Assembly: GCF_900207585.1 (NCBI RefSeq)
Contig: NZ_OAOP01000009.1
Span: forward strand, 148,647 to 212,646
Source: Bacillus oleivorans
Lineage (GTDB): Bacteria; Bacillota; Bacilli; Bacillales; JC228
Length of the DNA: 64,000 nucleotides
Direction of reading: 5' to 3'
Part shown: piece by piece, positions 24,493 to 32,969 of the stretch
How the letters are laid out: each line of letters starts with the position of its first letter
How positions within the stretch are numbered: the first letter of the stretch is position 1
Program-made: the position numbers and the translations under genes
Notes under the pieces: generated by a model
Databases searched by the model: none
What the model saw: only the letters and a program-made list of their open reading frames with translations
Told to the model about the DNA's origin: nothing

Positions 24493-24828
24493 GTGGAAGA
24501 AATGGTACACCATGAACAAAGTGATGAGCATAAAGAAAATCAGCACACAAGACATAGTCACCATCCTGACTCTGTGAAAAAAAATTTGGCATCCCGCTTA
24601 AACCGGATTGAAGGGCAAATTCGAGGCATTAAACGTATGATTGAATGTGATACTTATTGTGATGATGTGATTACACAAATTGCAGCTACACAGTCGGCAC
24701 TAAACAGTGTCTCAAAAATATTATTAGAGGGTCATCTAAAAGGATGTGTAATCGACCGGATTCAAGAAGGCGATCCAGAAATCCTCGATGAATTTTTAAC
24801 AACGGTTCAAAAGCTAATGAAAAAATAA
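24493..24828 (+). CDS. csoR: Copper-sensing repressor CsoR
   Basis: This 111-residue DUF156 protein has the CsoR Cys-His-Cys copper site at Cys56, His81 and Cys85 (ECDTYCDD, EGHLKGC). The helical core starts at LASRLNRIEGQIRGIKRM. A His-rich N-terminal extension (residues 6-24) may add metal affinity. It represses transcription until Cu(I) binds. GTG start follows AGGAGGGATAAA. An operator-like box lies in its own upstream region, so it likely controls itself and copZ. No copA follows. Confidence 0.92.
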   Translation: MEEMVHHEQSDEHKENQHTRHSHHPDSVKKNLASRLNRIEGQIRGIKRMIECDTYCDDVITQIAATQSALNSVSKILLEGHLKGCVIDRIQEGDPEILDEFLTTVQKLMKK

Positions 24829-24847
24829 TCGGCAGGAGTGTTCATAT

Positions 24848-25054
24848 ATGCAAAGTATCGTTCTAGATGTGAAGGGAATGTCTTGTGGTCATTGTGTTAG
24901 AGCTATTGAAGGCGCTGTGGGCGGTCTCGATGGAGTTGAAAAAGTAGCCGTTGCACTTGAAGAAGGAAAAGTAGAAGTTGAATTTTCTCCTGAAAAACTG
25001 TCGGTTGAAAAAATTAAAGAAGCCATTGATGAAGAGGGCTATGACGTTGAATAA
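24848..25054 (+). CDS. copZ: Copper chaperone CopZ
   Basis: This 68-residue protein has a ferredoxin-like HMA fold with the metal motif MSCGHC near residue 11. It carries Cu(I) in the cytoplasm, normally to the ATPase CopA. It lies 19 bases after csoR with its own AGGAGTG site. A terminator follows directly, so csoR-copZ is a closed two-gene operon and copA must be elsewhere if present. Confidence 0.92.
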   Translation: MQSIVLDVKGMSCGHCVRAIEGAVGGLDGVEKVAVALEEGKVEVEFSPEKLSVEKIKEAIDEEGYDVE

Positions 25055-25063
25055 ATAATACCT

Positions 25064-25099
25064 GAGAACCAGCAATATGTGTTGGTTCTTTTTTATTTT
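25064..25099 (+). terminator. Terminator of csoR-copZ
   Basis: GAGAACCA pairs with TGGTTCTT around GCAATATGTGT and is followed by TTTTTATTTT. Confidence 0.8.
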
Positions 25100-25118
25100 A
25101 CAAATATAGGAGATTATA

Positions 25119-25148
25119 TTGATTCGAACCTAGTTGTCTTGCTATAAT
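25119..25148 (+). promoter_or_regulatory. Candidate promoter of the signal-peptide protein gene
   Basis: TTGATT, 18-base spacer, TATAAT, about 77 bases before the start codon. Confidence 0.5.
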
Positions 25149-25225
25149 TTATAAAGTAATAATGTTTTAAAAAATAAAGCATTGGCAAGGCATGATATAG
25201 ATTACATACTTTGGGAGGGGTTACA

Positions 25226-25765
25226 GTGAAAAAACTAGCTAGTCTAATTATCATGGCTTTATTATTAATGGTTACTGCAGTCCCAGCATTTGCGGCTGTG
25301 TCTGTTTCTGAGGAAGTATACAAGGGGTTGGAAGACCGTATAGGCGGATCTTTTTCCTATTATGATCAAGGATCTGCAGAAGTAAAAGATCTTCAATCCT
25401 TCAGTACTAATCAAGTTGATAAAGAAGGTAATGTAATCGGTGAAATTCAATTAGATATCATGTTTGTTGAATTTAACGAAGTGCGCGATAATATCTTCTT
25501 CTACACTGGACATGAGCTTCTTTATTACGATCAGACAAATAAGCAATTTATCGATTCGGCAACGATTGAAGTAACAGACGAAATTGAAGCGTTCACTAAA
25601 TCATATAGTGATGAAACAGGAAAGCACTTCAATACGAGCTCACAGGTGCTCTATATTATCCTTCTTTCATCTGTAGTAATTGTTCCAGTATTAATTATGA
25701 TATTCCACAATACAGGCAGATCTTATATTACAAACTTCTACCGTGGTGCATCAATCAGCAAATAA
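25226..25765 (+). CDS. Exported membrane-anchored protein, unknown function
   Basis: This 179-residue protein starts with a cleavable signal peptide (VKKLASLIIMALLLM, cut after VPAFA) and ends with one membrane helix near residues 142-165 and a short basic tail. The middle domain is predicted to be extracytoplasmic with mixed strands. GTG at 25226 follows GGGAGGGG. I do not recognise the family. It has its own promoter and terminator. Confidence 0.75.
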   Translation: MKKLASLIIMALLLMVTAVPAFAAVSVSEEVYKGLEDRIGGSFSYYDQGSAEVKDLQSFSTNQVDKEGNVIGEIQLDIMFVEFNEVRDNIFFYTGHELLYYDQTNKQFIDSATIEVTDEIEAFTKSYSDETGKHFNTSSQVLYIILLSSVVIVPVLIMIFHNTGRSYITNFYRGASISK

Positions 25766-25779
25766 TTAAATGACAAATG

Positions 25780-25817
25780 AACCCTTTACCATTTACATGT
25801 GGTAAAGGGTTTTTTTA
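25780..25817 (+). terminator. Strong terminator
   Basis: AACCCTTTACCA pairs with TGGTAAAGGGTT and is followed by TTTTTTA. Confidence 0.92.
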
Positions 25818-25831
25818 TACATGTATGAATG

Positions 25832-25950
25832 AAAAAATTTTAGCAGAGAAGTATATTCGACTTAGTTTAAATGTTTAGGAATAAAAGTATAAGTGCAGCT
25901 ACGCATCTGTCTTCGCCCTAAGGCTCGCCAGTCAGCGAGTTTTCTTTACA
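25832..25950 (+). repeat. Dispersed element, copy A
   Basis: The copy runs from AAAATTTTAGCAGAGAAG to GAGTTTTCTTTA and shares its left part, TTAGGAATAAA core and hairpin end with copies B and C. Its end hairpin is CTCGC/GCGAG, whereas copy B has CTTGGC/GCCAAG, so the pairing is kept although the bases differ. Confidence 0.75.
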
Positions 25951-25958
25951 CTTTAAGA

Positions 25959-26080
25959 AAGTATAAAATTTTAACAAAGAAGTAAATTCGACGTAGTTAA
26001 AATTTTTAGGAATAAAGTATAAGTGCAACTAGGCAATCGCCTGCGCCTAAGGGCTTGGCGTTAGCCAAGTTTTCTTTATG
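25959..26080 (+). repeat. Dispersed element, copy B
   Basis: This is a direct repeat of copy A nine bases downstream, with the AGTATAAAATTTTAACAAAG left end, the core CAACTAGGCAATCGCC and the CTTGGC/GCCAAG hairpin followed by TTTTCTTTATG. Confidence 0.75.
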
Positions 26081-26190
26081 GGCAAGAATACCACTCGATG
26101 TTGAGGCTGAATCGGTCTTAAGGCTGAGGAAGGATATGGAAATGTTAAGTACCCTATTGATAGACAGTTCGAAAGGGAGGAAAAGGAAAA

Positions 26191-27174
26191 TTGTATCCAA
26201 TCTTAGAAATACATGATCTCAGTAAAACGTATAAGAAGCGGAAAAGCAAAGAAATGATTGAAGCTGTAAAAGGGATTAACTTAACGGTTCACAAAGGGGA
26301 AACAGTAGGTTTACTAGGGCCAAATGGAGCTGGAAAAACCACCTTTATAAAGATGATGTGCGGCTTGTTAATTCCGAGCCGGGGTGAGGTATTAATTAAT
26401 GGAATTTCTATTCATAAAAAGAGGTTACTAGCATTAAATCATATAAGTGTTGTACTGGAAGGAAACCGTAATCTGTATTGGAGGCTAACGGTCAAAGAAA
26501 ACCTTGAATATTTTGCGGGGAATCGCGGCATGTCCAAGAAGTCTGTTCAAGATAAGATTACTGAACTGCTTGATATGTTTCATTTAACGGAAAAAGCACA
26601 CGAAATGGTGAACTCACTTTCGCGGGGGATGCAACAAAAGGTCTCAATTGCTGTTGCGCTCTTAGCCGATACCGATATCATTTTTCTAGATGAACCGACA
26701 TTAGGACTCGATGTAGAGACTAGCTATGAAATTAGAAATATATTAAGGGATATCGCTAAAAAAGAGGGGAAAACAATATTGATGAGTTCTCATGATATGC
26801 CGGTTGTTCAAGATCTTTGTGAGCGCGTGGTCATTATTAATAAGGGAAAAGTGGTTGCTGATGAACGGGTAGATCACTTATTAAGCTTATTTGAAAGTAA
26901 AGCCTATGCCTTTACAATTTTGTCACCACTACATGAAAATCAAATGAAGGAAATTAGTGTGAATTTCATGATGAATACAGCCAACGATGAACAAGGGAAT
27001 CAAATTTTAAATTTCACAATAGCGGATGGTCATGAACTATATGCCATTGTTGACCACTTGGAAAAGTATGGGGTCACGATTGAAAAAATTGACCGGACGA
27101 TTGTCGATTTTGAACAAGCCTTTATCAATATTGTGAAAGGAGATGGGGTCCGTGAAACTGCTGCATCTCTTTAA
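26191..27174 (+). CDS. ABC transporter ATP-binding protein
   Basis: This 327-residue ATPase has Walker A (GPNGAGKTT), a Q loop region, a modified signature LSRGMQQK, Walker B (IIFLDEPTLGLD) and SSHDMPVVQDLCE as H loop. A C-terminal extension of about 90 residues follows, as in NatA-like and DrrA-like proteins. TTG start follows GGGAGGAAAAGG. It overlaps the permease gene and powers it; the cargo is unknown. An export role is likely from the ABC-2 partner. Confidence 0.88.
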   Translation: MYPILEIHDLSKTYKKRKSKEMIEAVKGINLTVHKGETVGLLGPNGAGKTTFIKMMCGLLIPSRGEVLINGISIHKKRLLALNHISVVLEGNRNLYWRLTVKENLEYFAGNRGMSKKSVQDKITELLDMFHLTEKAHEMVNSLSRGMQQKVSIAVALLADTDIIFLDEPTLGLDVETSYEIRNILRDIAKKEGKTILMSSHDMPVVQDLCERVVIINKGKVVADERVDHLLSLFESKAYAFTILSPLHENQMKEISVNFMMNTANDEQGNQILNFTIADGHELYAIVDHLEKYGVTIEKIDRTIVDFEQAFINIVKGDGVRETAASL

Positions 27175-27925
27175 TGCAAATCTGCGCCGGGAAGTAAATA
27201 TTTTAAAAAGATATTGGCCAAACACTGTTAGCATGCTAGTGACATTTTATTGTATCTTTCTTATGATGTTTTTTGGGATTCAAATTGTTGGTGATCCAAC
27301 AACGATGGAAACCAATGTTCAGTATGTCATTGTAAACTATATTTTTTGGTATTTAGCGATGCTTGCGATGCAGGATATCGGCTGGGTTGTATCGAATGAA
27401 GCCACTCTCGGAACCCTTGAGCAGCTTTATATGTCACCGATGGGAGCATGGAAAATTTTATTAGCCAGAATCATTGGAGATACGATTGTTCATCTCGGTC
27501 TTTTAGTCTTTTTATTGCTTCTATCGATGTGGACAGCGCAAACATCATTGCATTTGAACGCTGTTTCCTTATTGCCAGTTTTAATTATCACCTTGTTTAG
27601 TATGTATGGAATAAGCTTTATGATTGCAGGGCTCGCCATTATCATCAAGCAAATAAACGCCTTTTTGCAGATTCTACAGTTTGTCTTTATGGGTCTTACC
27701 TTTGTTCCTTTATCAGTGGCACCTTTCTTAGAGTTTGCGCCTTTTGTAAAAGGGGTCGACATGATTCGGAAAATGATGATTGACGGGGCTGCACTAAGTT
27801 CATTTTCGGTATTAGATTATGTATCGCTGCTGGCAAATGCCGCCTTCTATTTACTTTTAGGTCTATTAGTCTTTTTCAAATGCGAAAAAAACGCTATGGA
27901 AAAGGGAATTTTAGGGCAGCATTAA
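27152..27925 (+). CDS. ABC-2 type permease
   Basis: This 257-residue membrane protein has six helices of the ABC-2 type, including SNEATLGTLEQLYMSP, the characteristic coupling segment. GTG at 27152 follows AAAGGAG; an ATG nine bases upstream sits directly on that site and is unlikely. It overlaps the end of the ATPase gene by 23 bases and forms an exporter with it. No regulator is adjacent. Confidence 0.82.
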   Translation: MKLLHLFNANLRREVNILKRYWPNTVSMLVTFYCIFLMMFFGIQIVGDPTTMETNVQYVIVNYIFWYLAMLAMQDIGWVVSNEATLGTLEQLYMSPMGAWKILLARIIGDTIVHLGLLVFLLLLSMWTAQTSLHLNAVSLLPVLIITLFSMYGISFMIAGLAIIIKQINAFLQILQFVFMGLTFVPLSVAPFLEFAPFVKGVDMIRKMMIDGAALSSFSVLDYVSLLANAAFYLLLGLLVFFKCEKNAMEKGILGQH

Positions 27926-27930
27926 AGATT

Positions 27931-27967
27931 TGGGTCTGACTCTTTTTTGGGGGTCAGACCCTCTTAT
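27931..27967. repeat. GGGTCTGAC/GTCAGACCC inverted repeat, likely terminator
   Basis: GGGTCTGAC (27932-27940) and GTCAGACCC (27953-27961) face each other around TCTTTTTTGGGG, and TCTTATTTTT follows. It is the second copy of the GGTCAGACC repeat family and sits between convergent genes. Confidence 0.75.
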
Positions 27968-27969
27968 TT

Positions 27970-29649
27970 TTACATTTGGTCAGGCGCCTTCATCCCTAGA
28001 AGCCGCATGCCTTCTTTTAAAATCACGGTAACTGCTTTGACTAACGCGAGTCTAGACTCTTTTTCCTCCGATTCTGATAAAATTTTGACTTGACTATAGT
28101 ATTGATTAAACAGCTTCGCAACCTTTAGCAAATACTGGGCTATGATGGCAGGGGACCGTTTAACAAAAGCTTGTTTTACCTGGTTTGGAAACGAGTAGAG
28201 CAGCTTAATTAACTCCCAGCTTTTTTCATGAGATTCATAGCTGAAATGAAATGAGTCTTCCCCAGACTTTCTCAATAGGGATTGGGCTCTAGCGTGCGTG
28301 TATTGGAGATATGGTCCTGTTTCTCCTTCAAAGACAAGCATTTCATCTAAGTCAAATTCAATGGAATTCATCCGGTCTTGCTTTAAATCATGGAAAAGAA
28401 TAGCGCCAACGCCTACTTGTTTTGCCACTTCTTGAAGATTTGGCAAATCCGGGTTTCTTGCCACAATGTTTTGTTGAGCCTTGGAAATGGATTCTTCGAG
28501 CACTTCCTCCAGTAAAATAACTCTTCCCTTTCTGGTGGACATTTTTTGACCATCTTTTAAATAGAGTCCAAATGGGATGTGCTCCAGAACGTCCGCAAAC
28601 GGAGCTTCCAGCTTTTTTAATACAGAAAAAACTTGTTTAAAATGGATGGATTGCTCGTGTCCTACGACATAAAAGGCGTGAGAAAAATGATAGTCATGAT
28701 AACGATCATAAACGGCAGTTAAGTCCCGGGTTGCATAAAGGGTTGCCCCATCCCGTTTCTTAATTAAACAAGGAGGCAAATTTTCATTTTCTAAGGTTAC
28801 GATGATAGCGCCATCTGATTCTACTAATAAACCTTTTTCTTCGAGGATAGAAATGGTGGCCTCCATTTTCTCATTATAAGCTGACTCACCCTTCCATGAA
28901 TCGAAGCTGATTCCCAGGAGATCGTACACTTTTTGAAAGGCTAAGAGGGAAGCTTCTTTAAAGCTTTTCCAAATTTGGCTATACTCCTGGTTGCCAACCT
29001 CTAATTGCTGGAACGCTTTCCGGCCGTCCTCCTCAAGGGAAGGATCCTTTTCAGCCTCCGAATGAAATTTCACATAAAGGGTAAATAGTTCCTCAATTGG
29101 ATTCTGGGCCACTTTTTCTGGGTGTCCCCACTGTAAGTAAGCATAGATCAGCTTGCCGAATTGTGTTCCCCAATCACCAACGTAATTAATTTTGACCATT
29201 TGGTATCCATTTTTCTCACCAATCAAGCATAGGGAATTCCCTATTACAGTAGAACGTAAATGACCCATTGAAAATGGTTTGGCAATATTCGGGGATGAAA
29301 GATCGACAGCGATTGTGGCTCCATCCCCATTTTGATTGCTGCCGAAGCTTGAATCTTTAGCTAAGATCTCGTTCACCATCTCTTTTGCAACAGCTGCCGG
29401 ATCAAAGAAAAAGTTAACATATGGTCCGACAGCTTCGATTTTCCGAACGAGAGGACTTGATAGATTTTGAGATAGCTCCTTGGCAATTTGTTGTGGAGAG
29501 GTTTTTCTAAGATTAGCCAAAGCAAAGCAAGGAAAAGAAACGTCACCATGTTCTCTATGCTTTGGTTTTTCAAGTAAATGTTCAATTTCTTCTTTGCTCA
29601 GGCAGGGAACTTCTGAACTGAGAAGGGTGGAGCATAGTGAATGCAGCAT
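27970..29649 (-). CDS. argS: Arginyl-tRNA synthetase, T-box-controlled
   Basis: This 559-residue class I synthetase charges tRNA-Arg. Visible elements are the N-terminal Arg-tRNA recognition region (SKEEIEHLLEKPKHREHGD), the HIGH-like SMGHLRSTVIG, FGLYLKDGQKMSTRKG (KMSKS equivalent) and a C-terminal DALR anticodon-binding domain. ATG at 29649 follows AAAGGAGG. A T-box leader precedes it. B. subtilis argS lacks a T-box, so this may be the second type of ArgS known in some bacilli; whether another copy exists cannot be seen here. Confidence 0.92.
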   Translation of the reverse strand: MLHSLCSTLLSSEVPCLSKEEIEHLLEKPKHREHGDVSFPCFALANLRKTSPQQIAKELSQNLSSPLVRKIEAVGPYVNFFFDPAAVAKEMVNEILAKDSSFGSNQNGDGATIAVDLSSPNIAKPFSMGHLRSTVIGNSLCLIGEKNGYQMVKINYVGDWGTQFGKLIYAYLQWGHPEKVAQNPIEELFTLYVKFHSEAEKDPSLEEDGRKAFQQLEVGNQEYSQIWKSFKEASLLAFQKVYDLLGISFDSWKGESAYNEKMEATISILEEKGLLVESDGAIIVTLENENLPPCLIKKRDGATLYATRDLTAVYDRYHDYHFSHAFYVVGHEQSIHFKQVFSVLKKLEAPFADVLEHIPFGLYLKDGQKMSTRKGRVILLEEVLEESISKAQQNIVARNPDLPNLQEVAKQVGVGAILFHDLKQDRMNSIEFDLDEMLVFEGETGPYLQYTHARAQSLLRKSGEDSFHFSYESHEKSWELIKLLYSFPNQVKQAFVKRSPAIIAQYLLKVAKLFNQYYSQVKILSESEEKESRLALVKAVTVILKEGMRLLGMKAPDQM

Positions 29650-29679
29650 GATAGGTCCTCCTTTAAAATATTTTAAATA

Positions 29680-29905
29680 CAAAAAAGCCCGTCTCTAAAT
29701 ATTAGAGACGAGCTTATCCCGCGGTACCACTCTATTAGTCCATTAGAACCACTTAACAGATAACGGCTGAGAGCCGGTGTATGCTACTTTAGTTCACAGA
29801 CACATCTCCAAAGTGCGCTTCATCAAAGGGGTTTTATCAGGCTTACACCAAATCCTGACTCGCTTTAAAACGTCCACTTGATTACTCTCTTCTTCAACGA
29901 TTTTT
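29680..29905 (-). ncRNA. T-box riboswitch leader of argS
   Basis: The minus strand carries the T-box core AGAGTGGTACCGCG (29733-29720). It is followed by a GCTCGTCTCTAA/TTAGAGACGGGC terminator hairpin and a TTTTTTG run. Stem I lies further upstream; a CGC triplet (29817-29815) in GAAGCGCACT is the best candidate for the arginine specifier. Uncharged tRNA-Arg would favour the antiterminator and switch the gene on. Confidence 0.88.
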
Positions 29906-29918
29906 AATATTTTTAACC

Positions 29919-29946
29919 ATTATAATCGTAAGGCTGAAATTGTCAA
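29919..29946 (-). promoter_or_regulatory. Promoter of the argS leader
   Basis: TTGACA (29946-29941), 16-base spacer, TATAAT (29924-29919). The -35 box lies immediately past the stop codon of the upstream SEDS gene. Confidence 0.85.
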
Positions 29947-29947
29947 T

Positions 29948-31123
29948 CTATTTCTCATCGGAAGCAAACATATAAGTTCGATGGTGATAGCGAATACTAA
30001 AGATAATCCCCATCGCGAGCATCGTTCCCATTAAAGAGCTTCCTCCGTAGCTTATAAACGGAAGTGGGATCCCTGTAATCGGAAGCAGCTGAATTTGCAT
30101 GCCAATATTTTCGAAAACATGGAAGGTAATCATGCAAATGATACCTGTACAAACATAGGAGCTAAACGGATCCTTTGTTTCAAGAGCGACTTTAATTAAG
30201 TGATATATTAACAGGAAGAATAAACTAATGACAAAGCTTGCCCCAATAAAACCATATTCCTCTCCGATAACAGAGAAGATAAAGTCTGTATGCTGCTCAG
30301 GAACAAATACCACTTTTTCGTTATAGCCTTTTCCTGTTATTTCTCCAGATCCAATAGCTGTCAGGGTCTGGATTAAGTTGTACCCTTCATCTTGAGGGTT
30401 ATTGTATGGGTCTAGCCATGTATAAATCCGGTCAAATTGATACTTAACGAGACCGAACTTTTCCTCTAAAAATTCAGGATTGTAAATGACCAGTAATAAA
30501 GCGGCAGTTCCAATCAATGCAATGGTTCCAAAAACGGGAACAATTATTTTCCACGTAATGCCTGAAACCAAAACCAGTCCTGAAAAAATAGCGATAAATA
30601 CCAGGGAAGTACCGAGGTCTGGCTGAAGCATAACCAGTCCTAAAGGAATTATGGTGAGAATACTGATTTTGGCTAAGAGCCAAAAATCTGTTTTAATTGT
30701 TTTTTGAAAAAAACGGTCATTATGCTCTACGATTGTCCGGCTTATCATAATGATTAAAAATGTCTTCATAAATTCAGACGGCTGAAGCGATCCAAACCCC
30801 GGAAAGTAATACCAGCTTCTGATGTCTGGATCGGCAACGATGCGTTCAGGGGCTACTAAAATAAAGGCCAGCAGAAAAATACCGATTCCGTATAAAAACC
30901 AAGAAAGCTTACGGTACTGCTCTGTATCAAAATACATTGCAATTCCTACAATTAATGCACCAATGCCGTAATAAACAGCCTGTCTAAGCGCATAATTCGT
31001 TGGATCGTTGTCCGATGTTTGTGCACTTGATATGGCTGTTATACTAACTAAAAGGAAGAGAAACAGGATCAGGCAAAGATTCCAGTCAAACCGTTCTCCA
31101 ACTTTTTTTTGTTGTGTATTCAT
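29948..31123 (-). CDS. rodA: SEDS family protein, RodA/FtsW type
   Basis: This 391-residue protein has ten membrane helices and SEDS hallmarks: PDIRSWYYFPGFGSLQPSEFMK, LVMLQPDLGTSLVF, VPEQHTDFIFSVIGEEYGFIG and PLPFISYGGSSL. SEDS proteins polymerise glycan strands from lipid II with a class B penicillin-binding protein. Assignment to RodA rather than FtsW/SpoVE is tentative, as several paralogs exist in bacilli. ATG at 31123 follows AAGGTGAC. No partner PBP gene is adjacent. Confidence 0.82.
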   Translation of the reverse strand: MNTQQKKVGERFDWNLCLILFLFLLVSITAISSAQTSDNDPTNYALRQAVYYGIGALIVGIAMYFDTEQYRKLSWFLYGIGIFLLAFILVAPERIVADPDIRSWYYFPGFGSLQPSEFMKTFLIIMISRTIVEHNDRFFQKTIKTDFWLLAKISILTIIPLGLVMLQPDLGTSLVFIAIFSGLVLVSGITWKIIVPVFGTIALIGTAALLLVIYNPEFLEEKFGLVKYQFDRIYTWLDPYNNPQDEGYNLIQTLTAIGSGEITGKGYNEKVVFVPEQHTDFIFSVIGEEYGFIGASFVISLFFLLIYHLIKVALETKDPFSSYVCTGIICMITFHVFENIGMQIQLLPITGIPLPFISYGGSSLMGTMLAMGIIFSIRYHHRTYMFASDEK

Positions 31124-31501
31124 AGCGTCACCTTATTTATATGAACAAAATTCACTTATTTTTTGATTGGATTTATCAGTACCATATAAATGGTATCAGA
31201 GATAAGTTGAGCTTACAATCATTCAATTTTGATAAATTATGACAGTCTGGTGCAGGGAAATGGTGTTATATGGGTAAATATAGGTTAGCTGGATGGGATA
31301 GGAAGATATTTCGGGTTAAATATAGAGGGTTTGTCTGATATGGGTCAATGACGGCCAAGGTTCTTTCAGTCAAAATCAAGCCCCATCAGTCAAAAACGAC
31401 TCCTATCCGCCAAAACTCATATTTCTAAAAGTTATTCCGTGTATTCTATACTCACCGCATGCCCCAAGCCAGAGTCTTCTTCAATCCCATCTAAACCAAT
31501 C
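31124..31501. other. Intergenic region with a 20-bp tandem array
   Basis: No gene is visible in these 378 bases. From 31367 three units of about 20 bp follow each other with the shared start C(A/C)G(T/C)CAAAA at 31367, 31387 and 31407. The rest is AT-rich and probably holds the promoter of the SEDS gene near 31150-31200, which I cannot define. Confidence 0.5.
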
Positions 31502-31535
31502 AAAAAGAGGAACCAGCTTAACGCTGGATCCTCCA
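31502..31535 (-). terminator. Terminator of the first CNNM/CorC gene
   Basis: On the minus strand GAGGATCCAGC pairs with GCTGGTTCCTC and is followed by TTTTTGATT. Confidence 0.85.
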
Positions 31536-31553
31536 ACAATTTTATTTTGTTTT

Positions 31554-32915
31554 TCAAATGGACTGGTTAACAGTCTCAGTATTTTTTTGGAGCGAAAGGG
31601 GAGCTTTTGGTTCAAAGCTTTCCCTGACTTTATATACTTCAACATATTTTATATGGTGATCTTCCATATCCTTTATTTTAAAGCAATAACCGTCCTGCTC
31701 GACAACATCACCTTGTTTGGCTTCATAGTTTGCCGTAAGGATCCAACCGCCGATTGTGTCTACGTCTTCATCGTTAATATCTGTACCTAACAGATCATTT
31801 AATTCACTGACTAGAACTTTAGCGTCGACGATATAGTGATAGTCTTTGAGCTTTCTAATTTGCGGAACTTCATCCATATCAAACTCGTCACGAATTTCCC
31901 CAACGATTTCTTCAATAATATCTTCAACAGTAACTAGTCCAGAGGTTCCGCCATATTCATCCATAAGGACGGCCATGTGGATCCGTTCTTTTTGCATTTT
32001 GATCAATAAGTCATTAATAGGAATTGTATCGATTACCCGAATAATCGGTCTGATATAGTCATCAATTGTAACACTTTCAGGCTGGTCGATGGTTAATAAA
32101 TCAGTGATTACTTCTTTCACATTTATAAGTCCGATAATGTGGTCTTTGTCACCATCAATAATCGGGTATCTTGTGAATCCTTCATCTTTAACAACACTTA
32201 GAAACATGTCTAATGTATCGTCTTTGGAAAGACTCACAATTTCTGTACGCGGAACCATAATTTCTTTGGCAATCCGGTCATCAAAATCAAAAATCTTATT
32301 TACATATTTAAACTCAGATTGATTGATTTCGCCGCTTTTGAGACTGTCCGATAGAATAATTCTCAGTTCTTCTTCAGAATGGGCAACCTCGTGCTCCTTT
32401 GCTGAATGAAAACCAAAAGCTCTTGTTAAGAGCTGAGCAGATCCGTTTAAAATCCAGATAAACGGGAACATAATCCGATAGAAAAAGATTAATGGACCAG
32501 AAAATGTTAGAGTAATAAACTCTGCTCTTTGAATAGCAATCGTTTTTGGAGCTAATTCCCCTACGACCACGTGGAGATAGGTAACAGATAAAAAGGCAAT
32601 AATGAACGACAGAAAATGAGCAGTTGATTCCGGTATATTAAAATTATTAAATACTGGTGCTAACATTCTCTCAACAGTTGGCTCACCTAACCAACCTAAT
32701 CCTAATGCTGTAACCGTAATACCAAGCTGACAGGCTGATAAATACTCATCCAGATTGGATATTACCTTTTTGGCTCTTATAGCCCGCTTGCTACCTTCTT
32801 CCACCAATTGGTCAATCCGAGAGCTTCGAACCTTCACTATCGCAAACTCTGTCGAGACGAAAAATGCTGTTAAAGCAATCAATATGGCAAAAAGCACCAA
32901 GTTAAATATGTCCAA
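31554..32915 (-). CDS. CNNM/CorC-type divalent cation transporter, copy 1
   Basis: This is a 453-residue protein with an N-terminal DUF21 membrane domain (three or four helices, [15 protein letters not shown]), a CBS pair ([11 protein letters not shown] to [12 protein letters not shown]) and a C-terminal CorC_HlyC domain. B. subtilis relatives such as MpfA (YhdP) export magnesium. Start is TTG at 32915 after AAGGGAAA. A tiny ORF with a stronger binding site precedes it (see next). It follows a MerR gene in the same direction and has a close paralog one gene upstream. Confidence 0.85.
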   Translation of the reverse strand: MDIFNLVLFAILIALTAFFVSTEFAIVKVRSSRIDQLVEEGSKRAIRAKKVISNLDEYLSACQLGITVTALGLGWLGEPTVERMLAPVFNNFNIPESTAHFLSFIIAFLSVTYLHVVVGELAPKTIAIQRAEFITLTFSGPLIFFYRIMFPFIWILNGSAQLLTRAFGFHSAKEHEVAHSEEELRIILSDSLKSGEINQSEFKYVNKIFDFDDRIAKEIMVPRTEIVSLSKDDTLDMFLSVVKDEGFTRYPIIDGDKDHIIGLINVKEVITDLLTIDQPESVTIDDYIRPIIRVIDTIPINDLLIKMQKERIHMAVLMDEYGGTSGLVTVEDIIEEIVGEIRDEFDMDEVPQIRKLKDYHYIVDAKVLVSELNDLLGTDINDEDVDTIGGWILTANYEAKQGDVVEQDGYCFKIKDMEDHHIKYVEVYKVRESFEPKAPLSLQKNTETVNQSI

Positions 32916-32925
32916 ATAATTTCCC

Positions 32926-32946
32926 TTATCGCTCTATCTTGAGCAA
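32926..32946 (-). other. Candidate 6-codon leader ORF before CNNM copy 1
   Basis: GGAGGTG (32962-32956) is followed after nine bases by TTG and the frame M-L-K-I-E-R-stop. The stop overlaps AAGGG, the site of the main gene, whose TTG start lies 10 bases on. Paralog 2 has the same design with another peptide, which argues for function. This is inferred, not demonstrated. Confidence 0.4.
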
Positions 32947-32969
32947 ATAAGGTGTCACCTCCATATATT

